A DNA stretch of 64,000 nucleotides. Source: Achatina immaculata (Eukaryota > Mollusca > Gastropoda > Stylommatophora > Achatinidae). Positions 44,697 to 55,975 of this stretch are shown piece by piece. The notes under the pieces were generated by a model. That model was not told the origin of the DNA and made no database searches. It worked only from the letters and a program-made list of their open reading frames with translations. Numbering within the stretch: the stretch's first letter is position 1; each line of letters starts with the position of its first letter. Both the position numbers and the translations under genes were made by a program. The stretch is taken from positions 45,159,358 through 45,223,357 of the forward strand of contig CM019696.1 of assembly GCA_009760885.1 (NCBI GenBank), in the 5' to 3' direction.

Positions 44697-45271
44697 AGAA
44701 TTGTCTACTATACCAATGTTTTACGTTTCTACAAGAGACAATTTACCAGTTATTTCCTTTTTTGCACTTAACTATTTTCTCCTAAAAATTATTCGTTTCT
44801 GTGAAAAGCTATTATTAGTGGTTTCCAAGAAATGCCGTACTCGAATATGACTGGTATATTGAATGTACAGATTAAAAGGTATGTCTTTATAGTTTTGCTT
44901 CTTATTTGTCTGTCTACCATTCCTTTCATCTATCCGTCTATCTATCCTTCCCACCATATCTATCCATATCCATCTACCCATCTATATATATATATATATA
45001 ATGATTTCTTATTAAGCTGCCTTTAGCCGTATTGGTTTTTGTTTGAATGAGCCTTGAGTCTTTGAGTCTTATGACAGAAAAAAAAAAAGATTAGCTGTGG
45101 GTCGAATCTGAATCGCTTTTATTTATATCTATCATCTCTCGAGTCTAGTTTTCGAAGTGACTCGATTACAAGTCGATCGACTAGACTCTACGACCCCGTT
45201 ATTCGACTCTGTGTTTTATTATAACCTGTAGCAATGATCAACAGCCCTTTACTGGCTTGTCTGTCACAATG
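44697..45271. other. Putative 3' flank of the 45-kb gene
   Basis: AT-rich with a short (TA)n near 44985-45000. No coding feature. Confidence 0.4.
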
Positions 45272-45596
45272 TTAAGTCTTCTTGCTACTGTCCCGTAAAA
45301 CAGCGGATGTCAGTGTCCCAGCTGAAGGTCGTCCAGATGGCGCACTCATCGCCCGAGGTATCATGATGTTACTGGTATTGTCCAGTTGGGACACCCTCTC
45401 ATTGAAGTTCTCGTCTTCACAATAATAATTCTTTTGTCTCTCGGAATCTTTAGTGACCCATTTATGTTTCTTCAGCCTAGCCAGCGCCTCCATTCTTCGC
45501 CCAATGTAGACTGAATTATCCTTGGAGGCGAAAATATCATTGGAAGTGCCCATACTGTTCTTTGTTCTTTGCTTCTCAATGAGAGACAGATCACAC
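45272..45596 (-). CDS. Terminal exon of an unrecognised hydrophilic protein
   Basis: On the reverse strand, acceptor ttttcttgtttag, then 1 base + 107 codons to a TAA. It is charged and Lys/Arg-rich: CDLSLIEKQRTKNSM, YIGRRMEALARLKKHKWVTK, NERVSQLDNTSNIMIPRAMS, ending LRDSSKKT. The first base plus the AG left by the upstream exon (46904-47019) forms Arg, so the two join in frame. No domain recognised; single copy in the window. It is not obviously a transposon product. Confidence 0.62.
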
Positions 45597-46439
45597 CTAA
45601 ACAAGAAAAACAGATTATAAAATTTTAACCCTCTGAAACTACGAAACGAAACTATTTTTTAAAATACAAAATAAACATGAAATATAAAGTGCACACAAAC
45701 AATCAATATCTGCTCCTCCCTCATGTATATTTAAAATTTTTTAAAAATATCTCTACGAAAACTTAAGATCATTATGTTCATTAATTGTTATTTCTGAATA
45801 TATTATTTTGTTTCCTGAAATATTTACTATACTTCTAATTGTTGATTATTTTAAATGCTCACTGAACAGCGTATGATAATTTCACAGCAGAGATGGGAAT
45901 CCAAAGGGATTTTGTAAAACTGCGCAAAACTTTCTTCCCGCCATCCACTTACACTGTCGGTTAGCCATTTTATTTTATAATTCACTGTGAATCTAAAACA
46001 TCGGAAGCCCTCGGCACTGGGACCCCAGAGCGATGTACCGTCTCGACCTCTACCTAGCTACACATAAGTAGATCATTTCTGTGCTTTTTTTTGGGGGGGG
46101 GTATAGGCCAGGGCATGGAGGGAAGTAAGGAACAGAGATGACTGAGAAAACTTTATCTGAGGTCTATGCTACCAAGGGAGTGACGAGCAGTGATGAAACT
46201 ACGATGTGGGCAATGTTATTGAAACAATAAAGAAAAACAGAACTAGGGCAAAGATAAATAAAGAAGAAAATCAAGAAGTGGAGTTCAGAAGTACTGGATA
46301 CTCTCCACGTCTTACAAGACGATTTTGAAGCGGACAGATGCCAGCTGTTAGAGAATGCTTTAGAGCGTCATTTATGGCAGCTGTTAGAGGATGTTTTTTT
46401 TTCTTTCATTCTTCGTCGTTCGCATAAACACTGTTATCA
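45597..46439. other. Intron of the 45-47 kb gene
   Basis: AT-rich with a short G run (46090-46100). Nothing else recognised. Confidence 0.4.
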
Positions 46440-46600
46440 GTCTCTCCCACAGATGAGACAGTTCATTTCTAATGTACAACAGAGAAGCTTATCCTGGTCA
46501 AGTCCATTGTCTGAGAGGGTTGTGTAGCTGGCATCTCCGGACGACATGTTGCGCTGTATGTGTCTCTTCGCCACAGGTGCATATTATTTTGATAAGCAGT
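46440..46600 (-). mobile_element. I-group LINE C-terminal Cys motif fragment
   Basis: The reverse frame reads CTCGEETHTAQHVVRRCQLH followed by NPLRQW, the Cys-His C-terminus seen after RNase H in I-group LINEs. Stops occur just after. Confidence 0.55.
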
Positions 46601-46903
46601 TTTCTGTTCTGGCTGACTGAACCTTGTTTAACTGACATATATGACTACAGTCACAACCAAATCGTGTTTGAAATAGTAAAATACGGTCTCTTTCCGCTTG
46701 TGACTTTTGTCATCAATTTTAGCACCAATTTCCCCTTTAAATAATGCTGTGCTTCTGTGTAGATCGCTTTCTATGTCGCTCAGTAATTAGATGTCTCTGC
46801 CATGCTCAAATGAGAAAGTCTCTCCACCTACAGGTATCCTTTTAGGCCAGAAGTATAGACTGTTTATGGAATATTGCGGATCTCTTGAGAAATGTGTTCT
46901 TAC

Positions 46904-47019
46904 CTGCTTGCTTCTGCTTCAGTCCCGTGTAGCTCTTGCAGAAGATTAGTAGCCGAGTTCTCTGTGGACTTGACCTTCTCCTCAATGTCTTCCACATTCA
47001 TAGAAAGAAATTCTGCTGA
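46904..47019 (-). CDS. Internal exon of the unrecognised hydrophilic protein
   Basis: Reverse strand acceptor ttacattttcacaag and donor gtaaga; 116 bp, 38 codons + 2. It reads SAEFLSMNVEDIEEKVKSTE and NSATNLLQELHGTEAEAS, heptad-like and probably helical or coiled coil. It joins 45596 in frame. Upstream exons are not identified. Confidence 0.58.
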
Positions 47020-47799
47020 CTTGTGAAAATGTAAAATTTATAAGTGATTTCAAGTTCTGATAATCCTGATAACAGTGTGAAAATTATTACAGAGATATCT
47101 GTACAAGAAATGTTTATTAACTAGAAAAAAAAATTCACACATGCAAGACAAAATCACACGATAACAGTGATTTTATTCTCATTGTCCTTTAAAGCCATCT
47201 AAATGGCCCATGATAGTCTACGGGTTAGTAAGATGTTTAAACTGAGCCATTTGTCTGATCAGACAGAAAACTGAGATACTAAAACTTGTTTCACGAATCA
47301 AATCTTTGGGATAGGATAGGAGAGGGTTATCATAGTTGTGAGGTATTCCTTTATATTCAGCTGTGCTACATTACAAAAACAAAACAAAACATATATGTGA
47401 CATTTTTCTCATAAACAGTTATTGCACTATTCGTACAGTTTCGAAGAACTGAAGACGACAAAAAGTAACAAAGAAAACGATGAAATTCAAAACGATATCG
47501 CTTTTGTAGTGACAAGTTTAATGTTTACGGAAATAATCCTGTGTACCCATAAATATGTAACTGCCACGATTTTCCCGTTTGCTGTCACATCTTTAGCCTG
47601 CTGTCAGATTTTGTAACGCGTTAGCCAATGAGCATGCGCGCTGCGATTGTCACGTGAGAATTCTATCACACTACATTAAAATACATATGAAAATTATGAT
47701 GCAATCACAGCTTTTTTATGTGTCTGCAAGATGTGATGCAAATACAGATCACATGAGTAGAAACATGTGATGTAATTAAAGCTCTCAAATGTCAGAAAA
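47020..47799. other. No gene recognised
   Basis: AT-rich intron or flank of the 45-47 kb gene. No supported exon. Confidence 0.4.
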
Positions 47800-49130
47800 G
47801 TGTCATGTAATTCATTCATTCGTTTATTCATTTGCATGTCTATTGCGGAACTTTGCCTCCCTAACAGCACTCCTGTAGGCCTCTCAGTTGTGAGCAAGAT
47901 GGCCTGCTGCTGATGCATCCATTTGCAGACCATCAACGATGTCTTGCAGCCATCTTCGACTTTGTCTTCCTCTCTTTCTTTTGCCCATTACGTACCCTTT
48001 CAAACGGTCTTATATAAATTATCATGACGTTCAATGTGCCCAAAATATTTAAGTTTTCTTTTTTTTAAATCCTATCTACTAGCCAACCTTCTTCAATATT
48101 TAGTTCTTATAGTATGGATATATTTGTTCTTTTTTGTGTCCATGATATTTGAAGAACTCTTTTGTAGCATTTATATTCAAAGGTATTTATGTGTTTCTCA
48201 GCTGTTTTGTTAAGTGTCCAGGTCTCCCAAGCATATGTTGTGATGGGAAAGATGCATGCCTTTAAAAATCTTATTTCTGTAGTTCTGTCTGTTCCTCTCC
48301 ACAGATTCTTTAGTTGTTTTACTTTTTGAAGAGCGATAGATGTCCTTTTAATTTCCCCCATTGTATCTTCATTATGAGTTAGTAATGATCCAAAATATTC
48401 AAAACTCTCCACTTCTTCCAGTTTTTCCTCATTGATACATATTTCAGTTGCCTTATTTGTTTTCTTAGGTGTCATCAATTTAGTTTTCTTTGCATTAACA
48501 CAAAGATTTTTCTCTTCACTGTTCTTACGGACTGACATAATTAGTTTTTCCATTCCTTTTTGTGTTGTGAACAGTAATACTGTGTCATCAGCATATCTAA
48601 TCTCTGGTATTTCATAACCTCCAATTGTTATGGCATTGTAATATTCTTTGTCTACATCTTCTCTAACATTCCTCATATTTTCAGTATACAAGTTAAATAA
48701 GTATGGCAACAATATGAGCCCCTGACGGAGCCCTTGTTTTATGTCAAACCAAGTTGTTGTTTCACCATTTATTCTCACTGCTGCTTGTTGGTCTAGATAC
48801 AGCAGTGATGTTAATTGTATCAAATGTGTTGGAAATCTCATTTTTTTCCCATTATTTCCCAAAGTTTCTGGTGTTGTGCACAATCAAATGCCTTTGAGTA
48901 GTCTATAAAAGATAACTATAGATTCACATTAAACTCTCTGCATTTCTCTGTTATTAATCTTATAATGAATGTATGATTTCTTGATCTTTTTCCTTGCCTA
49001 AAACAAGCTTGGACCATATTGACTTCTTCTTCTATTTTCTTACGAAGTCTACCCATTATGATTTTTAATAGAATTTTACTGGCATGACTAATCAGGGCAA
49101 CAGTTCTGTAGTTTGTGCATAATTTCAAGT
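47800..49130 (-). mobile_element. (AATG)-tail LINE with RT core
   Basis: The best copy of this family here. The reverse strand gives ALISHASKILLKIIMGRL, then an RT core with DIKQGLRQG and IRYADDTVLLF (YADD intact), NAKKTKLM, and FITTYAWETWTLNKTAEKHI-like sequence to the 3' end. Stops and a frameshift near 48890 and 48110 break it. The tail attcattcattcg-type repeat is at 47809-47832. Confidence 0.86.
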
Positions 49131-49464
49131 TACATATACATAAAAATAATTTATTCAGGTTAATTATCAGTTCATGATTAAATTTTAGCATTTATAAGTT
49201 TCATTTGAAGTCATGAAAGTTTTCTGAAAATGATATCCAAATAAAAGAAAATAGGCAAATGAAGTTTTAAATTTTAAATAAAATGGATTCCACCTGAGAT
49301 CTTCACTTTTAAACATGGATAGGGAATAGTTACAAAAATAAATTTAGGAAATAGAATTCTGGGAAAAAGGGAGCTTTTTTAAGCATCATGACCTTTTTTT
49401 TTTTTTTTGAAACCTTCTGCAAGCTTCACATTATTATAACATATTTTAACATTGTTAGCTTCTA
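49131..49464. other. 3' flank of the Cys-rich gene
   Basis: AT-rich with a T run at 49393-49408. Nothing else recognised. Confidence 0.4.
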
Positions 49465-49644
49465 CTACAGCATCCGTTGGGTAACTGCAGCAAGTAACAC
49501 CACCACCAGGGACAGAGAAATATCAGCAGCTGCATTTTTAACACTACGAATACTGGTGGCGCTGGTGGGACCTCCGTTAATTGGGACTGCATCAATTTTG
49601 CCTTGAGTGGGACGCACAGTCTGTACTGGGACTGTTGTGGTTAC
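49465..49644 (-). CDS. Last exon of a Cys-rich, likely GPI-anchored protein
   Basis: Reverse-strand acceptor ttttcttggtcctag, then 59 codons and a stop. It has a Thr/Pro-rich linker VTTTVPVQTVRPTQGKID, a small-residue region SVKNAAAD (possible omega site), then the hydrophobic tail ISLSLVVVLLAAVTQRML ending at the stop. That arrangement is typical of GPI-anchor signals. It joins the 51307-51487 exon in phase 0 (CQK-VTTT). Surface location is inferred; function unknown. Confidence 0.62.
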   Translation of the reverse strand, partial: VTTTVPVQTVRPTQGKIDAVPINGGPTSATSIRSVKNAAADISLSLVVVLLAAVTQRML

Positions 49645-49884
49645 CTAGGACCAAGAAAATATTTAACATGTTAAATAACGCAGGCTGCATTAATGATGTT
49701 GTTATTTTAACTTAGGTTAAAAGTACAGCACTAATGAAATAGTAGCTGAGATAAAATTACGATAGTGAGATACTAGAAGGTACAAAGGTAAATTGAACCC
49801 TTTCATGGCCATTGAGATATATTAAAAATAATGTCCATATTTTCCTTGATACGTCACTTCATCTGAGCTTTATGTGGTCTCCCT

Positions 49885-50035
49885 TGTCCCCTCTCTTCCA
49901 GCTTCCTTTCCTTCCAGCTTCCTTTCCTTCTACCTTCCTTTCCTTCTAGCTTCCTTTCCTTCTAGCTTCCTTTCATTCCAGCTACCTTCCTTCTAGCTTC
50001 ATTTCCTTCTAACTTCCTTTCCTTCTAGCTAGCTC
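49885..50035. repeat. Short minisatellite, cttcctttccttctag type
   Basis: About nine pyrimidine-rich units of 15-16 bp in the intron of the Cys-rich gene. Confidence 0.85.
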
Positions 50036-50207
50036 TGGAGAAACCAGCTGTCCAGTTTTACAGCAATGCTGATGCTTATCAATATTTGATTTTTATATCA
50101 GGTGTCTGTATCAGTAAAGTATGTCTTTATTGGTAACAATGATAATGAGAAAAGTAATAATTAGCTTTGGTAATTGTTGTATTTGCTGCAGAAGTATGGT
50201 AGATATA

Positions 50208-50447
50208 AAAGGTAAAGGTAGAGGTAATCCTGTCATGCCTTTGAGGCACATAGGGATATGGAGTTAGTGCCCATATTTTCCTTGACCTGTCAGCACACTA
50301 GAGGGTGATATGGTCAGTATCACACCTGGCCGCCTTTCCTTCCCCAACTCCAGAAGAAGTTGGGTACCCATTTCTAAAGCTGGATTCGAATCCCCGACCT
50401 TCACCATGAGAGACCAGTGCACTAACCACTTCACCACTTAGACACCC
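50208..50447 (-). mobile_element. Complete tRNA-derived SINE
   Basis: A 240-bp body with a 13-bp perfect TSD (tatggtagatata) at 50195-50207 and 50448-50460. The head reads gagagaccagtgcactaacc on this strand (reverse of the A-box region) and ggattcgaatccc is the B box. The best reference for the family in this window. Confidence 0.92.
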
Positions 50448-50559
50448 TATGGTAGATATACTGCAGCAAAAACAAAACAAAACAAAAACAGTGGAGCAAT
50501 CCTGCCAGTAAGAGTTTTGTAGCTACAAGATCAGCAACATTAGCATGACTAATAATAAT

Positions 50560-51150
50560 AATAGCAAAAGTAATATTGGTAATAAGCGACAATAATAGCA
50601 GAAGCAGCAGTAATATTAAAAATGGTAGTAGTAGTAGTAGCAACAGCAATAGTAACTGTGCAGCACTAGTAGTATTGATGGCAGTAGTAGTATTACTAAC
50701 AGCAGCAGTTGTGATAGTGGTGACAGTAGTACAAGCAGTAGTAATGGCTGTGATAGCAGCAGTAGTAGTAGTAGTAATAGTAATAGCAATAGTAGTAATA
50801 GTGGTAGCAGCAGTAGTAGTAGTAATAGTAGTAATACTAGCAGTAGTAACAGTAGTAGCAGTAGTAATACTAGCAGTGGTATTGTAGTAGCAGTAATAGT
50901 AGTACTAGTTAAAGTAGTAGTACTAATAGCAATAGTAGCAGTAATAGTATTAGCAGCAATAGTAGCAGTAATAGTAGTAGTAGTGGTGATAGTTGTAGTA
51001 GTAGTTGTAGTAATAGTAGTAGTAGTAGTAGTAGTAGTGGTAATAATAGTGGTAGTGATAGCAGCAGTAGTAGTAGCAGCAGTAGTAAGAAGTAGTAATG
51101 GTAGTAGTAGTAGTTGTAGTTGTAGTTGTAGTAGTAGTGGTGTTTGTAGC
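50560..51150. repeat. Long (AGT)n-type trinucleotide region
   Basis: About 590 bp dominated by agt/agc triplets with interruptions, giving spurious Val/Ser/Thr/Leu homopolymer frames on both strands. Intronic in the Cys-rich gene. Confidence 0.95.
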
Positions 51151-51306
51151 AGTTGCAGAACAGTAGTAACAGAACATAACTGCAGTAATGAAGGAAGTAA
51201 CAGTAGGAATAATACTAGCAACATCTTCAGTAACAATCAGCACAACAAAAGGGGGGGGGGAATACATTTAAATAATAATAATAAAATAAACAGGTTTTTA
51301 AGTGAC

Positions 51307-51487
51307 CTTTTGACAGATGCCGCCATACTGTGTTTGAAGCTGCGGGTCTTCCCTGCACGGTTTTGGCAACATAGTGCACTCTACATTGACCCTGAGAGCC
51401 GTTACTTCGGCATCGCAGCTTTTCCCATAGGCCGCCAGTTGGCATTCTATTTGCGTGAGTTTAGTTCTGCAAGTTCGAATAATAAAA
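51307..51487 (-). CDS. Ectodomain exon of the Cys-rich, likely GPI-anchored protein
   Basis: Reverse-strand acceptor acatgattacag; 1 base + 60 codons. The donor, gtcact, fits GT but is otherwise weak. It reads FIIRTCRTKLTQIECQLAAY, SCDAEVTALRVNVECTMLPK and PCREDPQLQTQYGGICQK: six Cys spaced through 53 residues, suggesting a disulfide-rich extracellular domain. No family recognised. Upstream exons, including a signal peptide, were not found. Confidence 0.6.
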
Positions 51488-52672
51488 CTGTAATCATGTA
51501 CAGAATATGGCAGCATATAAAATAAACTAAGTATAATCGTATACTGCCTGAGCTTTGAAATTCACATCCAGCCATCCATAATTAAGGAATAGATTTTCTA
51601 CACAAAGAAAACTCAGATCAGAAAAATGCTAACTGTTTTACTCCTGAATTGATTTCCATTTTCTACCAGAAGAAATTTGATGAGAAATTTTGGAAGAAAG
51701 AAACTAGAAGGAAACTAGTTTTATATTTTAAAATATAGGTTGGGTTAGAAATGTGCTACTTTTCATTTCATCTACCCTTAATATAGGTTGGGTTAGAAAT
51801 GTGCTACTTTTCATTTCATCTATGCTTTGCCTAAATATCACTTTGAACATTAATTCACAAGGGTGTGCAAGATCTATTAACCCTGCCAGTGTTGTGTTAG
51901 AATGAAAGGGTTAACAGAAATGGACCCTGCTCGCAGACGTTGCTACATCTTTCAGGTGTTTACTGTATGCAACTTACAGTTATGATCAGAAAAGTTGAAG
52001 AATATAAACAATACATTTTGGTCATGAAGACCATAGCGATCCTTTTCCCGTTCGCCAGGCTAACTGGGGTATCAACAGAGAAGTGGGCAGGGTCTTAGTC
52101 AGCTATAGTTCGCCAACCCTGACGCTAGCATGTCGAACAGCCTCGTTGCCACAACTGGAAAGTTCTAAGTCAATCTAATTGGACATAACAAAACTGATAC
52201 TTTAACTTCTTTCCAAGAAAACACATTTGATACCATATAGTGTAGTGGTAGCGTGCCGACCTCTGTTATGTACATTCTTCGAGTGGGGTGTGCCACTCTG
52301 TACATTGTGTTTTGGCAGGTTGAACTGCTACTCACGCTTCACTACCCCTGTCCAAAAATACACACTGAAACGACGTCACTGAAACATGTCTATTCCTATA
52401 TATCTTACTAACAACGCGTTGCGGTAAAGCCATCAAGTCGACTGACTAAAAAAAGTCGAGTCCAGACTTCATATCTCCATCGTTACAATTTAGCCCAAGT
52501 GTTTTTTTAATGACTCGAATCGGCTTCAAGCACGACGGGATCGACTAAAGTCTACAACTTTGATGTTAAAGGAAGAGTTTGGAGACCCTATCGATTACTA
52601 CGAGCAGAAAGATAATGCCAATGTTCCCTCTAAGAGTTTGCGGTCTATGTACAAAATGTTCAGTTCGTGTGC
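51488..52672. other. End of C3: short direct repeat, foldback remnant, no clear gene
   Basis: A 56-bp direct repeat, tataggttgggttagaaatg plus gtgctacttttcatttcatc, at about 51735-51830. A foldback arm remnant lies at about 52060-52150 (gggcagggtcttagtcagct). A plus-strand frame at 52563-52672 reads EEFGDPIDYYEQKDNANVPS but has no visible support. Confidence 0.45.
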
Positions 52673-52772
52673 NNNNNNNNNNNNNNNNNNNNNNNNNNNN
52701 NNNNNNNNNNNNNNNNNNNNNNNNNNNNNNNNNNNNNNNNNNNNNNNNNNNNNNNNNNNNNNNNNNNNNNNN
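52673..52772. other. Assembly gap, exactly 100 N (C3/C4)
   Basis: The inverted match between C3 (ending near 38985) and C4 starts at the first base after this gap. Confidence 0.98.
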
Positions 52773-52781
52773 CTTTGGCAG

Positions 52782-52835
52782 TTAACGCTGGGATGATGTT
52801 TAAGAATGCATTGAGTAGGATGGGGAGTGGCCTGC
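52782..52835 (+). CDS. Possible terminal exon (copy 3)
   Basis: Starts at the contig edge after ctttggcag and reads NAGMMFKNALSRMGSGLL to a stop; see 38919-38973. Tentative. Confidence 0.22.
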
Positions 52836-52939
52836 TTTAAGGCATGATCATCATCACCATCATCATCATCATCATCATCTGCCGTGCCGGTATGCGTTGG
52901 AGGCCATGCTTCTCCACAGATCTCGTTCCCTCAGTTAGT

Positions 52940-53342
52940 GATTGTGTGTGTGTGTGTGTGCGCGCAGTCGCGTTAGACTGTCCTTGATTTTTTTTTGTGC
53001 AGTCGCGTTAGACTGTGCTTGATTTGTGTGTGTGTGTGCACGTGTGTGTGTGTGTGTGTGCAGTCGCGTTAGACTGCTTAATTTTGTGTGTGTGTGTGTG
53101 TGTGCGTGCGTGTGTGCGTGCAGTCATGTTAGACTATGCTTGATTTTTTTGTGTGCAGTCATGTTAGACTGCTTGATTTTTTTTTTCGTGCAGTCACGTT
53201 AGACTGAGCTTGATTTTTGTTGTTGTTGTGTGTGTGTGCAATCGCGTTAGACTGTGCTTGATTTTTTTTTCTGCAGTCGCATTAGACTGTGCTTGATTTG
53301 TGTGTATGTGTGTGTGCAGTCGCGTTAGACTGTGCTTGATGT

Positions 53343-53385
<43 letters not shown>

Positions 53386-53754
53386 CAGTCACGTTAGACT
53401 GTGCTTGCTTTTTTTTTTGGTGCAGTCGCGTTAGACTGTGCTTGATTTATTTTTTTGTGTGCAGTTGCATTAGACTGTCTTTGATTTTTTTTTTGGTGCA
53501 GTCGCATTAGACTGTTTTTGATTTTTTTTTTTTGTGCAGTCGCATTAGAGTGTCTTTGATTTTTTTTTTTTTGGTGCAGTTGCATTAGACTGTCTTTGAT
53601 TTGTTGTTTTTTTTGTGTGCAGTCGCATAAGACTGTCTTTGATTATTTGTTTTTTTGTGCAGTCGCGTTAGACTGTCCTTATTTTTTTTGTGTGTGTGCA
53701 GTCGCGTTAGACTGTCCTTGATATTTTTGTGCAATTGCGTTAGACTGTCCTTGA

Positions 53755-53824
<70 letters not shown>

Positions 53825-54413
53825 CGCGTTAGACTGTCCTTGATTTTTTTGTGCATTCGCGTTAGACTGTCCTTGATTTTTGTGTGTGTGTGTGTGTGTG
53901 CAGTCGCGTTAGACTGTCCTTGATTTGTGTGTTTGTGTGTGTGCAGTCGCGTTAGACTGTCCTTGATTTTTTTGTGTGCAATCGCGTTAGACTGTCCTTG
54001 ATTTGTGTGTGTGTGTGTGTGTGTGTATGTGTGTGTGTATGTGTGCGCAGTCACGTTAGACTGTGCTTGCTTTTTTTTTTTTGGTGCAGTCGCGTTAGAC
54101 TGTGCTTGATTTATTTTTTTGTGTGCAGTTGCATTAGACTGTCTTTGATTTTTTTTGGTGCAGTCGCATTAGACTGTTTTTGATTTTTTTTTGTGCAGTC
54201 GCATTAGAGTGTCTTTGATTTTTTTTTTTGGTGCAGATGCATTAGACTGTCTTTGATTTGTTGTTTTTTTTTTGTGCAGTCGCATAAGACTGTCTTTGAT
54301 TATTTTTTTTTTGTGCAGTCGCGTTAGACTGTCCTTATTTTTTTTGTGCATTCGCGTTAGACTGTCCTTGATATTTTTGTGCAATCGCGTTAGACTGTCC
54401 TTGATTTTGTGTT

Positions 54414-54451
<38 letters not shown>

Positions 54452-54690
54452 CGCGTTAGACTGTCCTTGATTTTTTTGTGCATTCGCGTTAGACTGTCCT
54501 TGATTTGTGTGTGTGTGTGTGTGTGTGCAGTCGCGTTAGACTGTCCTTGATTTGTGTGTTTGTGTGTGTGCAGTCGCGTTAGACTGTCCTTGATTTTTTG
54601 TGTGCAATCGCGTTAGACTGTCCTTGATTTGTGTGTGTGTGTGTGCGTGTGCGCGCGCGCGCGCAGTGGCGTTAGACTGTCCTTGATTTT
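52940..54690. repeat. LINE-derived satellite, C4 copy
   Basis: Reverse complement of the 37-kb array: cagtcgcgttagactgtcct plus tgatt units with T runs. It is heavily invaded by (TG)n (e.g. 53757-53820). It contains an internal near-duplicate block (53390-53960 versus 54045-54560). The unit order does not simply mirror C3, so the arrays have turned over independently. Confidence 0.93.
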
Positions 54691-54699
54691 TTTTTCTTC

Positions 54700-55330
54700 T
54701 GTTGGTCTTCCCCTGCATCTCTTCCCATTTATCTTCCCGGTTGTTATGAAGCTTTCAAGCCCCTTTCTTCTCATTACATATCCAATGAATGATGGCTGTC
54801 ATTTTCATATGAATTTAATTAAGCTCCTATCTACATTTGCTGTTGTTAGACATTCACTGTTTTTCCATCTTAGCTGTCTATGATGTTCTCAATATTCTTC
54901 TAAGAAAACACATCTCTGTTGCCCATAGGGATTTTTCTACTGATCTGTTCATGACTCAGTTCAACAGAGTAGGAAAAACTCAATGTAGCATTTTAGAACC
55001 CTCTTTCTGAGGTTCACTGATAGAGATGCATTGCAGTTTCTCATTTGATGAAGAGCTGTTTTTGGGTGGCTTATTCTGTTCTTGAGTTCAGAGATGCATG
55101 TTCCTTCTGATGTTACTCGAGTGTCCAGGTGTTTAAATGTATGTCTCAAGATTGTTCCTTGTACCTTTAACATTGCGTTTAGATGTGTTTTTCTTTCGTG
55201 ATGTGATCATTGTTTCCGTTTTCTTGCTATTTAGAGAGTATCCTTTCATCTCATTTTCTATCACTGCTATATCTAACAACTTCTGTAGGCTCTTTTCATT
55301 TTTGGCTATTAGTACAAAGGCCGAATACAG
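54700..55330 (-). mobile_element. LINE RT remnant bordering the satellite, C4 copy
   Basis: Inverted counterpart of 36620-37285: the reverse frame has LKVQGTILRHTFKHLDTRVT and then CYIEFFLLC. Single copy in C4. Confidence 0.7.
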
Positions 55331-55975
55331 ACTCGACAGTTGGGGTTTTGGGGGCAGAAAGGGAAGGGGTAGCCGGGGCTGAACCTGGTTTTGGGGAGAG
55401 AGGACGCTGCTGAGGAGCCCAGTGATCTTGATTTTGTCCTCTGTTCCTATAAGTAAGTATGTGAGAGTTACTTCCCGTGTTAAGATAAGTGGCCCAATAG
55501 TAACTGACCACGACGTCGGATATGACTGCCCTGGCTGAGGAGTGTCTTAACTAGTCCTGACTCAGTGAAACTACTTAGCGTTGCTGTCTCTCTGGAAATT
55601 CCTCCTCGCAAATGTTCTGTAGAACAGTCATAGGCTGGCAGATAGCATGACCATCTCAAGTAAACTCCTTATCATGTTGCTACCCCTGGTCTCAGTGATG
55701 GAACTGACCAATGAACTAAAAATTTGACCCTGCCCAAAATATTCATTGATTCTGCTCGTGGCGTAAACATGAATTTGAATAAAGTAATTTTAAAAAGGGT
55801 TTCTACATAAAAAATATGGCAATATCACGTTATTTTCTGCAACTATCGTTGTCACGCGCAACCATTATAAACAATACAAAATGCCTGTTAGGTGCATAAC
55901 TTGATCGCCCGCGAAAGAAAACCTCCTACCATAGTCCCTCCAATGAATGTTCCGGGACCTCTTTTTTTTTTTTAA
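55331..55975. other. Shared flank of the LINE remnant
   Basis: Inverted counterpart of the 34.5-35.1 and 36.0-36.6 kb units, in the long (unit 2) form. No gene. Confidence 0.55.

Noticed and set aside
50576..51267. Long Val/Ser/Leu/Thr-rich frames
   Set aside because: Trinucleotide repeat translation; no start context or splice support.
53655..54718. Frames rich in HTHT and CVCV
   Set aside because: Translation of (TG)n and satellite units.
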